A program made the position numbers and the translations under genes. The notes under the pieces are model-generated. The model made no database searches, was not told the DNA's origin, and worked only from the letters and a program-made list of their open reading frames with translations. This document shows, piece by piece, positions 1 through 8,139 of a DNA stretch of 35,000 bases (within the stretch, counting starts at the first letter, position 1; each line of letters starts with the position of its first letter). Source of the stretch: Symbiodinium natans (taxonomy: Eukaryota > Sar > Dinophyceae > Suessiales > Symbiodiniaceae); the NCBI GenBank assembly GCA_905221605.1, contig CAJNDS010001180.1, positions 460,725 through 495,724 of the forward strand, read 5' to 3'.

Positions 1-175
1 CACGCCGGTCAAGGTGCATCGCTGGAATGGTTGTGAGTACTCTCTGCTGGGAGCCTTGGCTTCCTCAATTATTAGTGGTGAACAGCTTCTGTGGCACAAA
101 AAGCAGCACCCTACATCTTAAATGGACGCAGAGTCCATGGGGATTTTGCGGGCCCAAACAAAGCAATTTTGGAGG

Positions 176-338
176 CTCTCTTTCATCTCTCTTTCATCTC
201 TCTTTCGTGTCTCTTTCATCTCTCTTTCATCTCTCTTTCGTCTCTCTTTCATCTCTCTTTCATCTCTCTTTCGTTTCTCTTTCGTCTCTCTCACCTCTCT
301 CTCTCTCTCTCTCTCTGTTTCTCTCATCTCTCATCTCC
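176..338. repeat. Polypyrimidine TCTCTTTCA minisatellite ending in (TC)n
   Basis: About 160 bp of an imprecise 10-11 bp unit (TCTCTTTCATC with TTCGT variants) that grades into a pure TC run near 297-316. The strand is almost all pyrimidine. Short frames across it are low-complexity Ser/Leu/Phe strings and are not taken as genes. A second tract of the same character lies at 30560-30708. Confidence 0.95.
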
Positions 339-454
339 CGATAGGAGGCAACACCCGGAATCAGCAACACTTTGTAGGTACTGACTAGAGCCTCTACTTT
401 GCTCGTTCGCAAGCCTCGGCAGTGCTTTCAACAAGCCCTCGACTCCCCAGGGTT

Positions 455-560
455 TTGGGGGATGTTTCGGGTATAGGGTTTGGGGATGTTGGCTTGAGGG
501 TTTGGGTGTGTTTTGGGTTTAGGGTTTTGGGGGTGTTTAGGGTTTGGGGGTCTTTCGCGT
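455..560 (+). repeat. Degenerate G-strand telomere-like tract
   Basis: Repeated GGGTTTGGGG, GGGTTTAGGG and GGGGTGTTTAGGG words, clearly derived from TTTAGGG but not in register. It lies about 100 bp upstream of the exon at 667, so it is one of the few G-rich tracts that is not directly downstream of a recognised exon. Confidence 0.8.
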
Positions 561-666
561 CTTAGGGAGGTTTAGGATGTTGAGGGTTTCTGGGTCTGCT
601 GAGTCTGCTGAGTCTCCTTTGGCCTGGATCTAGGGGCTTGCAAAGCCGAGTTCGAAGAATCCCTAG

Positions 667-727
667 GAGTACTTGCGTGACGAGAACTTCGACCCGGGCC
701 TCCGGGAAGATGTCTTTCGCTACTACG
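667..727 (+). CDS. Exon of an unidentified gene
   Basis: A short exon read as EYLRDENFDPGLREDVFRYYG. It is bounded by a pyrimidine-rich CCCTAG acceptor followed by G and by a GT donor (GTCCGG) after the last Gly codon's first base. The residues are charged and aromatic with coding-like codon use, and the frame stays open on both sides. The pattern, an acidic linker then a Leu-Arg-Val-Tyr-Tyr helix, resembles C-linker regions of cyclic-nucleotide-gated type channels, but that is only a similarity of composition and is not claimed as a family assignment. The exon could be part of a gene lying mostly to the left of the window. Confidence 0.5.
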
Positions 728-1014
728 GTCCGGCCCGCACGATTTGGTCAGCGTTTGGTTGTCTGCGCGTTGCGTCCGGATGCGAAGATGGTAGAAACCA
801 AAGAAAACGGCTTCGCCCTGCTTGCCCAAGTTTGTAACTGTGCCAGGCGCACTCTCATGAATCGAAGCCTAGACCCAACCCCACAAAGCGTTGAGCGTTT
901 GTGTGTTTTGGGTCAGGATGCTTTCCGGAACCGTGGCCAACGCATGTGTCTGCTGTTCCCTTCGCTCCCAAGAGATTACAAGAGCTAGCTTGCAGTCAGA
1001 TACCCCCACCCCGC

Positions 1015-1061
1015 AACCCTAAACCCTAAACCCCAAACCCTAAACCCTAAACCCTAAACCC
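1015..1061 (-). repeat. C-strand telomere-like array (CCCTAAA)n
   Basis: About six units with one CCCCAAA variant. It ends 40 bp upstream of the candidate exon at 1104 and pairs with the G-strand array at 1224-1252 on the other side of that exon. Confidence 0.95.
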
Positions 1062-1103
1062 AGGGCCCCTCAATCCCAATCCATCGTGTCCTCCCTGTGC
1101 CAG

Positions 1104-1150
1104 GCACCTTCAGCCGGACCTTCCTCTCCATGCGCCGCGGCACGAACCGG
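1104..1150 (+). CDS. Candidate small exon between two telomere-like arrays
   Basis: The acceptor is GTGCCAG followed by G; the likely donor is GTTAAT. One frame reads TFSRTFLSMRRGTNR and is coding-like. The family is not recognised. The exon follows the C-strand array and precedes the G-strand array, the arrangement seen around most exons in this window. The frame is uncertain because neighbouring exons are not joined. Confidence 0.4.
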
Positions 1151-1223
1151 GTTAATCCCCTCCCCTAATAACCTCCCCTACCCCCGAATATTTAAATATC
1201 CCCCCCACTCTGATATAAATAGA

Positions 1224-1252
1224 GTTTAGGGTTTAGGGTTTGGGGTTTAGGG
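1224..1252 (+). repeat. G-strand telomere-like array (TTTAGGG)n
   Basis: About four units including one TTTGGGG variant, about 75 bp downstream of the candidate exon ending at 1150. Followed by a G-rich stretch at 1258-1310. Confidence 0.93.
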
Positions 1253-1379
1253 CTCTTATGGGGGGTGGGGGTGGGGGTAGGGGCGCTTTGGTATTAGGGG
1301 GAGGGGGTTAGTCTGCTGTTTTAACCCAAGGATTTGAAGCCCGAACTCTGATCTCGTGGCTGAACCTTCTCAGTAGCAG

Positions 1380-1431
1380 GTCCAGAAACAGACGAAGCGT
1401 CGCGCCCTCCAATCCGCCCAACGAGTTCTCT
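1380..1431 (+). CDS. Candidate exon, basic helix
   Basis: After the acceptor GTAGCAG the frame reads VQKQTKRRALQSAQRVL. The exon is strongly basic and helix-like, and the family is not recognised. The 3' limit is uncertain because no clear donor follows. It lies 430 bp upstream of the possible first exon of the channel gene and could belong to it, but no phase link can be shown. Confidence 0.4.
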
Positions 1432-1470
1432 TTTCATATAGCCTTCCACCAGTCTTACCGCGTCCACGGG

Positions 1471-1520
1471 CTGGCACACGCTGGCGCACGCTGGCGCACG
1501 CTGGTGCACGCTGGCGCATG
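1471..1520 (+). repeat. 10-bp tandem repeat (CTGGCGCACG)n
   Basis: Five units of a GC-rich decamer with single-base variants. It occupies the 3' part of a putative intron just before the candidate exon near 1537. A related decamer pattern occurs at 14362-14418 and a CACGAG-rich one at 3048-3127. Confidence 0.9.
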
Positions 1521-1536
1521 CTACACACATGCAAAG

Positions 1537-1612
1537 GCTGTGAACATGTTGAATGATTCCCTTGAAGACCCCGCAGTCACCAGCAGGCACCGCTGCGCGA
1601 ATCTTGGTGTCA
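1537..1612 (+). CDS. Candidate exon
   Basis: Following CACATGCAAAG the frame reads AVNMLNDSLEDPAVTSRH with coding-like acidic and hydrophobic spacing. No family is recognised and the donor is not obvious, so the 3' end is approximate. Confidence 0.35.
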
Positions 1613-1865
1613 TGCCAAGTCTAACACTAACGCCGTCATGACAGAGGATGCCGTGATGCCCTGTTTTGTGCGGGGGGGTGTATTTCGGATGATGAGGCTC
1701 GCTTTGCCAGAAAAACAAAAAGGATGTGCAACGAGTTTGCCCGCGTGTAAGATCAACCCCCCCCCCCCAATGTGGGCAAATTGCGAGGTAGGAGATGCCA
1801 GTGCCGTCCGGAAATAGGGATCCGAATGCTAATGCTCTGGTCCGCTGCCTGCTGCGTTGATCCAG

Positions 1866-1898
1866 GTTTTGTGGGTCGTCGTTCTTCTGGCTTCTTTC
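1866..1898 (+). CDS. Possible transmembrane exon upstream of the channel pore exon
   Basis: After a GATCCAG acceptor the frame reads VLWVVVLLASF and then meets a possible GA donor (GATAGG). Eleven hydrophobic residues would suit part of an S5 helix preceding the pore exon at 2059. The exon is too short to be diagnostic and no intermediate exon was found in 1899-2058, so it is kept apart from the channel gene. Confidence 0.3.
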
Positions 1899-2058
1899 GA
1901 TAGGGCAGGCCAGGCCTCTCCGAGGCATGTTGCTCTGTCGCTGCCAGGCATCAGCTGCAGCGTCACAAGGTCTTTCCACCCCTTCAGGTTTGTCTTTCCA
2001 TTTTGGCCTATCCAATCAAACTCGATTGCAAGAAAGCATCTTCTTGTTGGGCGCCCAG

Positions 2059-5000
2059 GTTCGAAATCCTCTTTGCCAACTGGAGCCCGCCGTGCCGCAT
2101 ACTGGTGGAGCATGCGCCTGGGCTGTGGAGACCGGGGGCGATTGAGGCGAGGTCGCCGTGGGAGAAGAGAAAGTCCCGAAGCTGTGTAAACCCGAAGTCC
2201 CCGGAAACTCCCCTGCTTTCCCCTGAAAAACCCCTCCGATGACTCAAGGGAACTGGGAACCGGAGCCGAGGTCAGCGAGTGGTTCTCGATTTTCTTCCTG
2301 CTGTACCGGTGCGTGCTCGGTTTTGCTGCCCCTCGGAGGCGATGTCGAGGTGTGCGGAAGCAGGTTAATTCTGAGTCTGTTTCCGTGTTCAACACATTCA
2401 CGTGGACATGCTCAGATCGTTGCTTGGCTCGTTCCGGTATACACTGTATACACTTCCTCCTCCTGCTCATCCTCCTCCTCCTGCTCCTCCTACTGCATAA
2501 CTTATCTACACCTTGCAGCGGATAGTTTTTTCTTTAAATAGCTCCCAGATCAAAATGCATGGCCGTTAGCCACTTATCAACGATTGGAGCTGGGAGCATG
2601 GACTTTGCAAGAGCAGAATGCTCGCCTCATTTGATGCACAACAAGAGTCAAGTTTTGCATTCACGAACTGGCGCTTCACTGAGGTCCTGAACGTGGTAAA
2701 TGCCGTTTTCGTCCAGCAGACCATGAAGACACTCGGCCTCTCCAAGGAATTCCTGTCATGATTGTGGGGTGTCTCCACTCCACCTGTTTTTCCCTTGTGG
2801 TATTGGCATGTCCACTGATTTGAAGCCGGGTGTTGGCTGAGGACTGCTAGCTCCGATGAGGATCTTGCTTTCAAGCAGAAGGAGAAGGACATCGCCATGC
2901 AACTTGGTGAAGAGTTCCAGCGCAGGTTCGTCGGATTACTTGCGCGGGTTCGTCGCTTCAATACGATGAGTTAAGGCTGAAGCCCTCAAACGTGGCAGGT
3001 GCAGCATGTCGGTTTGGTTCGCCACGCGAAGATCAGAGACACGACACGAGCCCACGAGAGCCCACATGAGCGCACACGAGCCTGCACGCGAGCCTGCACG
3101 TGCCCAAACACGAGAGCCCACGAGAGCACAGGTACCACCGCAAGGTGAAGAAGCTCTTTGCGACCATGGACTCATCGGGTGATGGCGCGATAAACTTCGA
3201 CGAGTTCTCGCCACTTTGCCCCCTTGTTTTGGCTTGGGGCTGGGTTGGCTGGGTTACGTTGGGGGAATCGAGGTTCCGGTCATTTTGGTGTGAATTGGTG
3301 CCCCGAAGGCGGAAGAAGGGTGTTGCGAAATGAGCAGTTCCTGGCTTCTCCATGGAAGGTGCTGAAGCGCAAGTGGGGATTTCGCCGCGTGTCGACTTTT
3401 TGTTCAACACTGTTGTTCGGGTATTCGTGAGGCCTTACGAACCCAAGCTCCTCAAGCATCCGCAATACGTAAATGCAGGCAAATGTGCGTATGTTTGAGG
3501 TTTACTATCTCAGCTGGGTGGGTGCATAAGAACTCGCCCTCGCCCTCCCCCCCAACCCCCCACGGAGCGAAGACCCTTTGCCGAGGAAGTTGGTCAAGTC
3601 GCCCAAGCTCAGGCTCCCTCGCGGGCCCAGAGTGGGTTTAGGGGGGATCAGGGTTTAAGGGGAGTAGAGGGGTTCATTCAACTTGGTTATTGGGCGGGGG
3701 GGAGGCAGGTCCGCTTGCTCGCGGCCAAGCATGGGATGTCGATTTCGGCCGTGGTGTGTTCGGATTCTTGCTGCAGATGCCTGTCGATTCGCCTGATTGG
3801 CCTTGTGATGCTTCCTTTGTGGTTGCTCGCGGTTCTATCGTCCCTTGCTGTTTGCCCGAAACATCTCCTGAGAAGCCCTACAGTACGTGCATGCAGGTTT
3901 TGGATGAGTCAGCTGGAGTTGCTTGGCAACCAGGGTTCAGAAGCCTTGCAATTCAAAGGATTCCAAAGGAGTTTTCGGGCCTTCGCGATTTTTCGGTGCC
4001 TCGTGTGGCTTCCGAAACATCTTCAGGCAAGGGTGAGAAAGCTGGGCCGCTGGATAGGTCATAGAATTCTCATACGCTGTAGGCCTGTCTACTGTGATGT
4101 TTGAGGTTCATTTAAGGTTGCTGTTGCTCGTTTGTTGGGCCCTCGTCCGCCCCGCGATTTGTGCCCAGGCTTGAGTACCACGACCTCCTTTCTCTCTTTG
4201 AATTTCTGGACAGATGTGCATCAGAGTGAAGACTTAATTCAGAGCATTCGGTGGGGTGTAGGGGAGCACGTCGCTGCAGTGGGGCACTTGCCAGAAGGCA
4301 GAGCGGCATCGATGCATTCTGACGTCTGAGTTGTTAGCAGGTTCTCGTACTTGAGAGTCGGTTGCAGGACAACGGCGATGGGCAGATCACGCAGCGGGAC
4401 GGCATTATGGAATCGGTACGAAGCCCAACGCGACGAAGAAGATTCGAGAGTTTGCAGAGCGAAGCCTTAGAAGTTGCCACTCAGACTGAGCCCAGGGCTC
4501 CTGGGCGCCTTCCAAGCCCTCTGCCAATATCTTCCCCCATCTCTTCCCCCCCCCCTAATCTCCGCACAGCCACTCTACAAGAGAAAATGTGAGCAGAACC
4601 AGGGACCCCTCATACAGACCCCCCCAAAGTAGTAGGATCCCCGGATCATAAGGAACCCCCCGCCCCCCCTTTTTCTCCCCCCCCTCTCCCCTCCCCTCCC
4701 CTCATGGTCTTTCTCTTCTTATGGCAGCCAAGGCTCCATGAGTTCATCGAGGGCGCCTCGCGCCTGAAGGGCCACGCCAAGGCCATCGACATCTGGCGCA
4801 TGGAGACCAAGGCGGGGAAGAACGAAAAGAGAGGGCGGGGGGGGGGAACAAGGGGGGGGGAACAAGGGGGGGGAAAAGGGGGACAAGGGGGGTAACAAAG
4901 GGGGGGGGAACAAGGGGGGGGAAAAGGAGGTGTGCGAACACTTTTTTGGGGTTTAGGCTTAGGTAGGGGGCCTTTCTTCTTCGGATAGGGGAGGTTTGTT

Positions 5001-5158
5001 GGGGCTTGGAGATGGGCTTGGGGTCTCAGAAAGGGTGGCTTTGCGTTTCTTGGGAGGCCCCGGCTCTCAAGTCCCCGTGCCGGTTGAGCTGAGGTCGAGG
5101 TTCTCTTCGAGGAGGTCCTGCACATCCTCCGTGGCGACGACAAAGAGGCGCCCCCGGC
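2059..5158 (+). CDS. Voltage-gated Na+/Ca2+-type ion channel with EF-hands, C-terminal part (multi-exon)
   Basis: Cation channel in the plasma or another membrane, with cytosolic Ca2+ sensing. Exons read in phase: 2059-2113 pore loop (FEILFANWSPPCRILVEH); 2271-2327 S6 (VSEWFSIFFLLYRCVLGFA); 2684-2727 S6 end (VLNVVNAVFVQQTM); 2851-2925 (SDEDLAFKQKEKDIAMQL); 3132-3209 first EF-hand (loop DSSGDGAINFDE); about 3444-3470 (KLLKHPQYV); 3897-3917, a 21-nt exon (FWMSQLE); 4169-4208 (LEYHDLLSLFEFL); 4368-4390, 23 nt (DNGDGQIT), second loop; 4733-4811 (LHEFIEGASRLKGHAKAID, then IWRMETK); 5094-5158 (VEVLFEEVLHILRGDDK). Donors are GC (2114, 2328, 3210, 4391, 4812), GA (2728, 4209) and GT (2926, 3918). The order and spacing match the tail of dinoflagellate four-domain channels as I know the family. 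Only the exon near 3444 lacks standard splice ends. Earlier domains are not recognised here. Confidence 0.85.
3048..3127 (+). repeat. CACGAG-rich degenerate 10-bp repeat at an intron 3' end
   Basis: Repeated CACGAGAGCC/CACGAGCCTG words fill the last 80 bp of the channel intron that ends at 3131. Short frames across it are low complexity and are ignored. Confidence 0.8.
4835..4925 (+). repeat. G-run minisatellite (GGGGGGGGAACAA)n at an intron 5' end
   Basis: Runs of 7-9 G separated by AACAA, AAAA or TAACAAA. It begins about 25 bp after the GC donor of the channel exon ending at 4811. The preceding intron ends in a C-rich tract (about 4655-4705). The channel gene therefore shows the same layout as the telomere-like introns, G-rich at the 5' end and C-rich at the 3' end, with a different sequence. 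Confidence 0.92.
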
Positions 5159-5417
5159 GAAGTTTTTTGGGGGTTTTCTCTGCCACTGCGCCCCTGGATC
5201 AGGGCTTCATATATGGGGGCGTGCATATCAGAAGAAGGGGCAAAAGCATATTGCTGCCCCTGTCATCATCTACACACGAGCCGTGCCTTGAGATTCGAGG
5301 GCGCTTGCTGTGCCCGCCCTTGCAGAGTTCACACCCGTTGCTGCTCTAACTGCTTTGAAGCAAGCAGCAAAATGTGGCAAGCTACTCTTCCCTCCCCCCA
5401 CTTCTTGAGTGTAACGC

Positions 5418-5490
5418 GAAACCCCAAACCCTAAACCCTAAACCCTAAACCCTAAACCCTAAACCCTAAGCCCTAAGCCGCCTAAGCCCT
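5418..5490 (-). repeat. C-strand telomere-like array
   Basis: About nine units with CCCTAAG variants at the right end, ending about 20 bp before the exon at 5510. Confidence 0.95.
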
Positions 5491-5509
5491 AAACCCTCAG
5501 CCCCAGCAG

Positions 5510-5599
5510 GAGACAGAAGTCCTCGAGCCACAGTCGCCCGAAGCGCGGAAAATTTCGAGCATCCTGGCCTCGGATAGGGCTTCTGGTCAAGAACCCCCC
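5510..5599 (+). CDS. 90-nt exon of an unidentified gene (perhaps the channel's tail)
   Basis: A clean phase-0 exon of 30 codons between a CCCAGCAG acceptor and a canonical GTAAGC donor. It reads ETEVLEPQSPEARKISS, then ILASDRASGQEPP. It is hydrophilic and probably disordered, with several possible phosphorylation sites. It could be the cytoplasmic tail of the channel that ends nearby at about 5158, since no stop or new start is seen between them, but this is inference. A C-strand telomere-like array precedes it. Confidence 0.65.
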
Positions 5600-5618
5600 G
5601 TAAGCTCTACCTTAGTCC

Positions 5619-5775
5619 CCAAACCCTAAACCCTAAACCCTAAACCCTAAAGCCTAAAGCCTGAAACCTAAACCTATGAGCTTAGCCCTAGACAGTACAT
5701 TAAATCCTGAGCCCTAAACCCGAAGCCCTGAACAGTAACCCCTAAATCCTGAGCCCTAAGCCCTGAACCCTATAA
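5619..5775 (-). repeat. Degenerate C-strand telomere-like tract filling an intron
   Basis: Five good CCCTAAA units followed by about 110 bp of variants (CCTAAAG, CCTGAAA, CCCTGAG, CCCTAAG). It occupies most of the 217-bp intron between the GTAAGC donor at 5600 and the acceptor at 5816. Confidence 0.9.
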
Positions 5776-5816
5776 ACGCCAGCCCCCCGCCCCCCCGTCT
5801 CCGCGTGAACCCCTAG

Positions 5817-5863
5817 ATCGACCATGCCACACCCGGACTTTGTGGCTTTGGCAGTGTTCCGTG
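5817..5863 (+). CDS. Small exon with canonical donor
   Basis: Lies between the CCCTAG acceptor and a GTGAGT donor. Joined in phase 0 to the exon 5510-5599 it reads IDHATPGLCGFGSVP; a second open frame reads STMPHPDFVALAVFR, which looks more protein-like but would need a different upstream phase. Neither is a recognised family. Confidence 0.5.
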
Positions 5864-5867
5864 GTGA

Positions 5868-5926
5868 GTTCTTTAAATCAGGGGTCCTCCTTTTTGGTAC
5901 CCAAAATGAAGGCAGCGACCTGAGGG
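5868..5926. mobile_element. Decayed half-copy of the 30878 MITE family
   Basis: Just inside the GTGAGT donor the sequence follows the left half of the element at 30878-30983: a TAAAT(C/T)AGGG block, then CCTTTTTGG, GTACCCA, a few divergent bases and AAGGC(A/G)GC. The right terminal inverted repeat is not recognisable. The call rests on alignment by eye. Confidence 0.45.
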
Positions 5927-6069
5927 CGGTTGTGGACTTCAAGGGTGTAAGTGCCGGATGCTTCTTTTCGGGCGTCTTGAACATAAGACGGCAAAGGTGA
6001 GTCCGGACAATGCATTCGTGAAGACTTCGGTTTGCAAGCACAGAATAGTTTCACAGACTTGGATGGCAG

Positions 6070-6245
6070 GTATCCAGGAGATTTTCGACCACTCAGTCTT
6101 CCGCCACATCAAGGCGCTGCGCCCGAGAGGGGCGGTTTTGAAAGATGGATCCGGAGGGCTTCCAGTCCCAGGTCGCACCGGGCATTTACTTACGATTAAG
6201 CAAGAAAGGTTTCACGATGGGTGGGGAGTGCGAAAGACCGATAAG
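6070..6245 (+). CDS. Longer exon of an unidentified gene
   Basis: Acceptor GGCAG at 6069, donor GTTTGTAAG at 6246. The frame is open throughout and reads IQEIFDHSVFRHIKALRPR, then a Gly-rich stretch (GAVLKDGSGGLPVPG), then a basic end (QERFHDGWGVRKTDK). The first half is amphipathic and basic. I do not recognise the family. A short candidate exon further upstream (near 5957-5996, MLLFGRLEHKTAK, donor GTGAGT) may precede it. Confidence 0.55.
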
Positions 6246-6425
6246 GTTTGTAAGACGTGCTTGTTTACATTTCCATCTGTGCAGTCTGCAAGTTTGCTCA
6301 GGCTCTTGACGTTTGAATTTGAGGCTGAAAGTCAATGTTGCGGCAGAGCTGCCAGTAAGAGGGTGAGGACAGGTCTTCGTAGTTTCCGGCCTTGCTGCGG
6401 AAGCCCAAGGGGTAGCAGAAAGCTC

Positions 6426-6511
6426 CAAACCCGAAACCCGAAACCCTAAACCCTAAACCCTAAACCCTAAACCCTAAACCCTAAATCCCTAAACCCTAAA
6501 CCCCTAAACCC
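6426..6511 (-). repeat. C-strand telomere-like array
   Basis: About eleven units, the first two CCCGAAA, ending 39 bp upstream of the exon at 6551. Confidence 0.96.
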
Positions 6512-6550
6512 GAAGCCCCCAAACAGCTGAGCTTTGGCTGTGCTCTTCAG

Positions 6551-6610
6551 GCCACAACCTTTGTCCACGACTCGGTCCACGACCCCAGCAGCTCAGATCC
6601 AGAGTGCGTG
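6551..6610 (+). CDS. 60-nt phase-0 exon between telomere-like arrays
   Basis: Acceptor GTGCTCTTCAG, then twenty codons reading ATTFVHDSVHDPSSSDPECV, then a donor GTAGATTTAGGG in which the telomere-like motif begins six bases into the intron. C-strand array upstream (6426-6511), G-strand array downstream (6655-6710). Family not recognised. Its length of exactly 60 nt recurs at 18599, 33775 and 34211. Confidence 0.65.
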
Positions 6611-6654
6611 GTAGATTTAGGGGGGGTTCAGGCCTTGGGGGGACGTTTTTTCAT

Positions 6655-6710
6655 TTTAGGGTTTCGGGTTTAGGGTTTAGGGTTTAGGGTTTAGGGTTTA
6701 GGGTTTAGGG
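6655..6710 (+). repeat. G-strand telomere-like array
   Basis: About eight units of TTTAGGG with one TTTCGGG, 45 bp downstream of the exon 6551-6610, in the 5' part of its intron. Confidence 0.96.
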
Positions 6711-6934
6711 AGTCTATTGACAGGTCTGGCAGATAGCTCGAGATCGCCAGTTCCTTGCATCGTTCTCGGTGTGCTAAGCTCCTAAAGAAGCCCTAAGCTC
6801 CTTGAGGCAACTCCGGGGAGGTCCAGCCGACTCATACAACTGGCACAAGACTCGGGACTTCCGTCAGTGAGGGCACACAATTGGGGACTTCCGTAGGTGA
6901 GGACCCTGATCACGCACCTCGGCTGAGGGTTTTT

Positions 6935-7050
6935 CAGGGGCTTCAGGGGCTTTAAAAGTTTTTCAGGGGGTTGTAGTGGTTTTAGGGGTTTTGGGGGTTT
7001 TTCTTGGGGGGGGTTTTGGGGGAGTTTTAGGGGGTTTCAGGGGTTTAGAG
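6935..7050 (+). repeat. Degenerate G-rich tract
   Basis: TTTTAGGGGTTTTGGGGG-type words. Unlike most G-strand tracts it precedes an exon (7077), so it is a counter-example to the general orientation rule, or the trailing end of the preceding intron's G-rich part. Confidence 0.8.
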
Positions 7051-7076
7051 GTGTCTGGTTCGAGAGGTTGACCTTG

Positions 7077-7168
7077 CTTAGAGACGCGTGGCTCCAGTGC
7101 GTCCTTAAATCCCAAGCGCGTGAGGCGAAAGGCACCTCCTGTCTGCGTGAGCAGTTCAGAGTTCACGG
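7077..7168 (+). CDS. Exon of an unidentified gene
   Basis: After TTCGAGAG the frame reads TLLRDAWLQCVLKSQAREAK and continues with GTSCLREQFRVH. It ends at a GT donor (GTCTTG). The composition is helical and basic, with coding-like codon choice. No family recognised. It is about 470 bp downstream of the exon 6551-6610 and might belong to the same gene. Confidence 0.55.
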
Positions 7169-7360
7169 GTCTTGCGGTTGTGGGGTTCACGTGGGGCCCT
7201 TCGGAAAAATGAATCCGAGGATCACCATCTGCCCTAGCTCGCTCGCACGCGCCAGCGTCTGAATGCGGAAGGGTTGGAAAATCAAACCCTTTCGGTGGCT
7301 TCTTGCCTGTGAATTGCTTTGATTTGTGAGTGGCTTTGGGAGAGGTCCTACAGCAGGTAG

Positions 7361-7460
7361 CCTAAACCCTAAACCCTAAACCCCAAACCCTAAACCCTAA
7401 ACCCTAAACCCTAAACCCTAAACCCTAAACCCCAAACCCCAAACCCTAAAGCCTAAACCC
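7361..7460 (-). repeat. C-strand telomere-like array
   Basis: About thirteen units with CCCCAAA variants. The next recognised exon is 600 bp away (8061) with a MITE in between, so this array is not clearly tied to an acceptor. Confidence 0.96.
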
Positions 7461-7574
7461 TTATGCAAGAAACAAGTGGTGGCCACCTCAAGCTGTTGGG
7501 CAGTCTTCGGTTGAAACTTATCCCGAAGCTGCTTGGGCCGGTCCTGCTCCACGTGGCTGTTTGAAGGATCGAGA

Positions 7575-7670
7575 TTGGGATGTTCCTCACAGGCCTGAAT
7601 GGGGATCATCGTACCCCCCCCCTCTTGAAATTCCCTATGAAGGACTGTTAGTGTGAGGGGGAACATCCAA
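7575..7670. mobile_element. MITE, family A (TIR TTGGGATGTTCC)
   Basis: Non-coding element with imperfect terminal inverted repeats: left TTGGGATGTTCCTCACA, right GTGTGAGGGGGAACATCCAA. The subterminal AGGACTGTTAGTGTGAGG is shared with the copy at 15006-15111. The middle has a C-run. No clear target-site duplication is seen. It lies in an intron-like region between the array at 7361 and the exon at 8061. Confidence 0.75.
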
Positions 7671-8060
7671 AAAAAAAGAGTAGGAGGAGAGGAGGTTTCG
7701 TGGTGGACTTGGAGAGACTTCTTGGTGGCTCTCTTCTGCAGCCGTCTGGTGCAGGACATGTGAAGGAGTAACCCTTCTGCCTCTTTCCCAGCGGGTTTGT
7801 GTTTGAAAGTACAGTGGTTCCAGGTGCCGTAAGAGGTCGGCAACTTTCAATGGAGAGCTGTGAATTCACAGCTTCTTCTTTTACTTTTTCAAAAAAGCTT
7901 TTTGAAAGGCATGAGCGAGAGGCTCGGCCAGTAGTCTGTGTACCCATCTCGCCGCGAAGGGGTTCAGAGTTCCATGGGCTTGCCGCATAAGCTGGGGGTT
8001 TTGAACGGAACCAGGGGGCCAAAGACTCCAAAGACTGACGACCGGGCACCCTCTCCGCAG

Positions 8061-8138
8061 CGCGCGGTTGGCGAAGTGGTCCCAAAGCTCTCTCGCAGAA
8101 GTTCTTTCGAGGGCCCACGGTTCCTTGAGAACTTGCGC
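8061..8138 (+). CDS. 78-nt phase-0 exon of an unidentified gene
   Basis: Acceptor CTCCGCAG, donor GTGAAG. The 26 codons read RAVGEVVPKLSRRSSFEG, then PRFLENLR. The RRSS stretch resembles a basophilic kinase site. The opposite strand is open over a longer distance here, but the + strand has sensible splice ends and agrees with every other gene in the window. A few degenerate CCCTAAA-like units follow (8152-8205). Confidence 0.5.
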
Positions 8139-8139
8139 G

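Noticed and set aside
176-338. Ser/Leu/Phe-rich and Arg/Glu-rich small proteins in polypyrimidine tracts (also 30560-30708)
   Set aside because: Low-complexity translations of microsatellites.
1829-2470. A 213-residue minus-strand frame
   Set aside because: It lies opposite the channel pore and S6 exons, whose sequence fits the channel family on the + strand.
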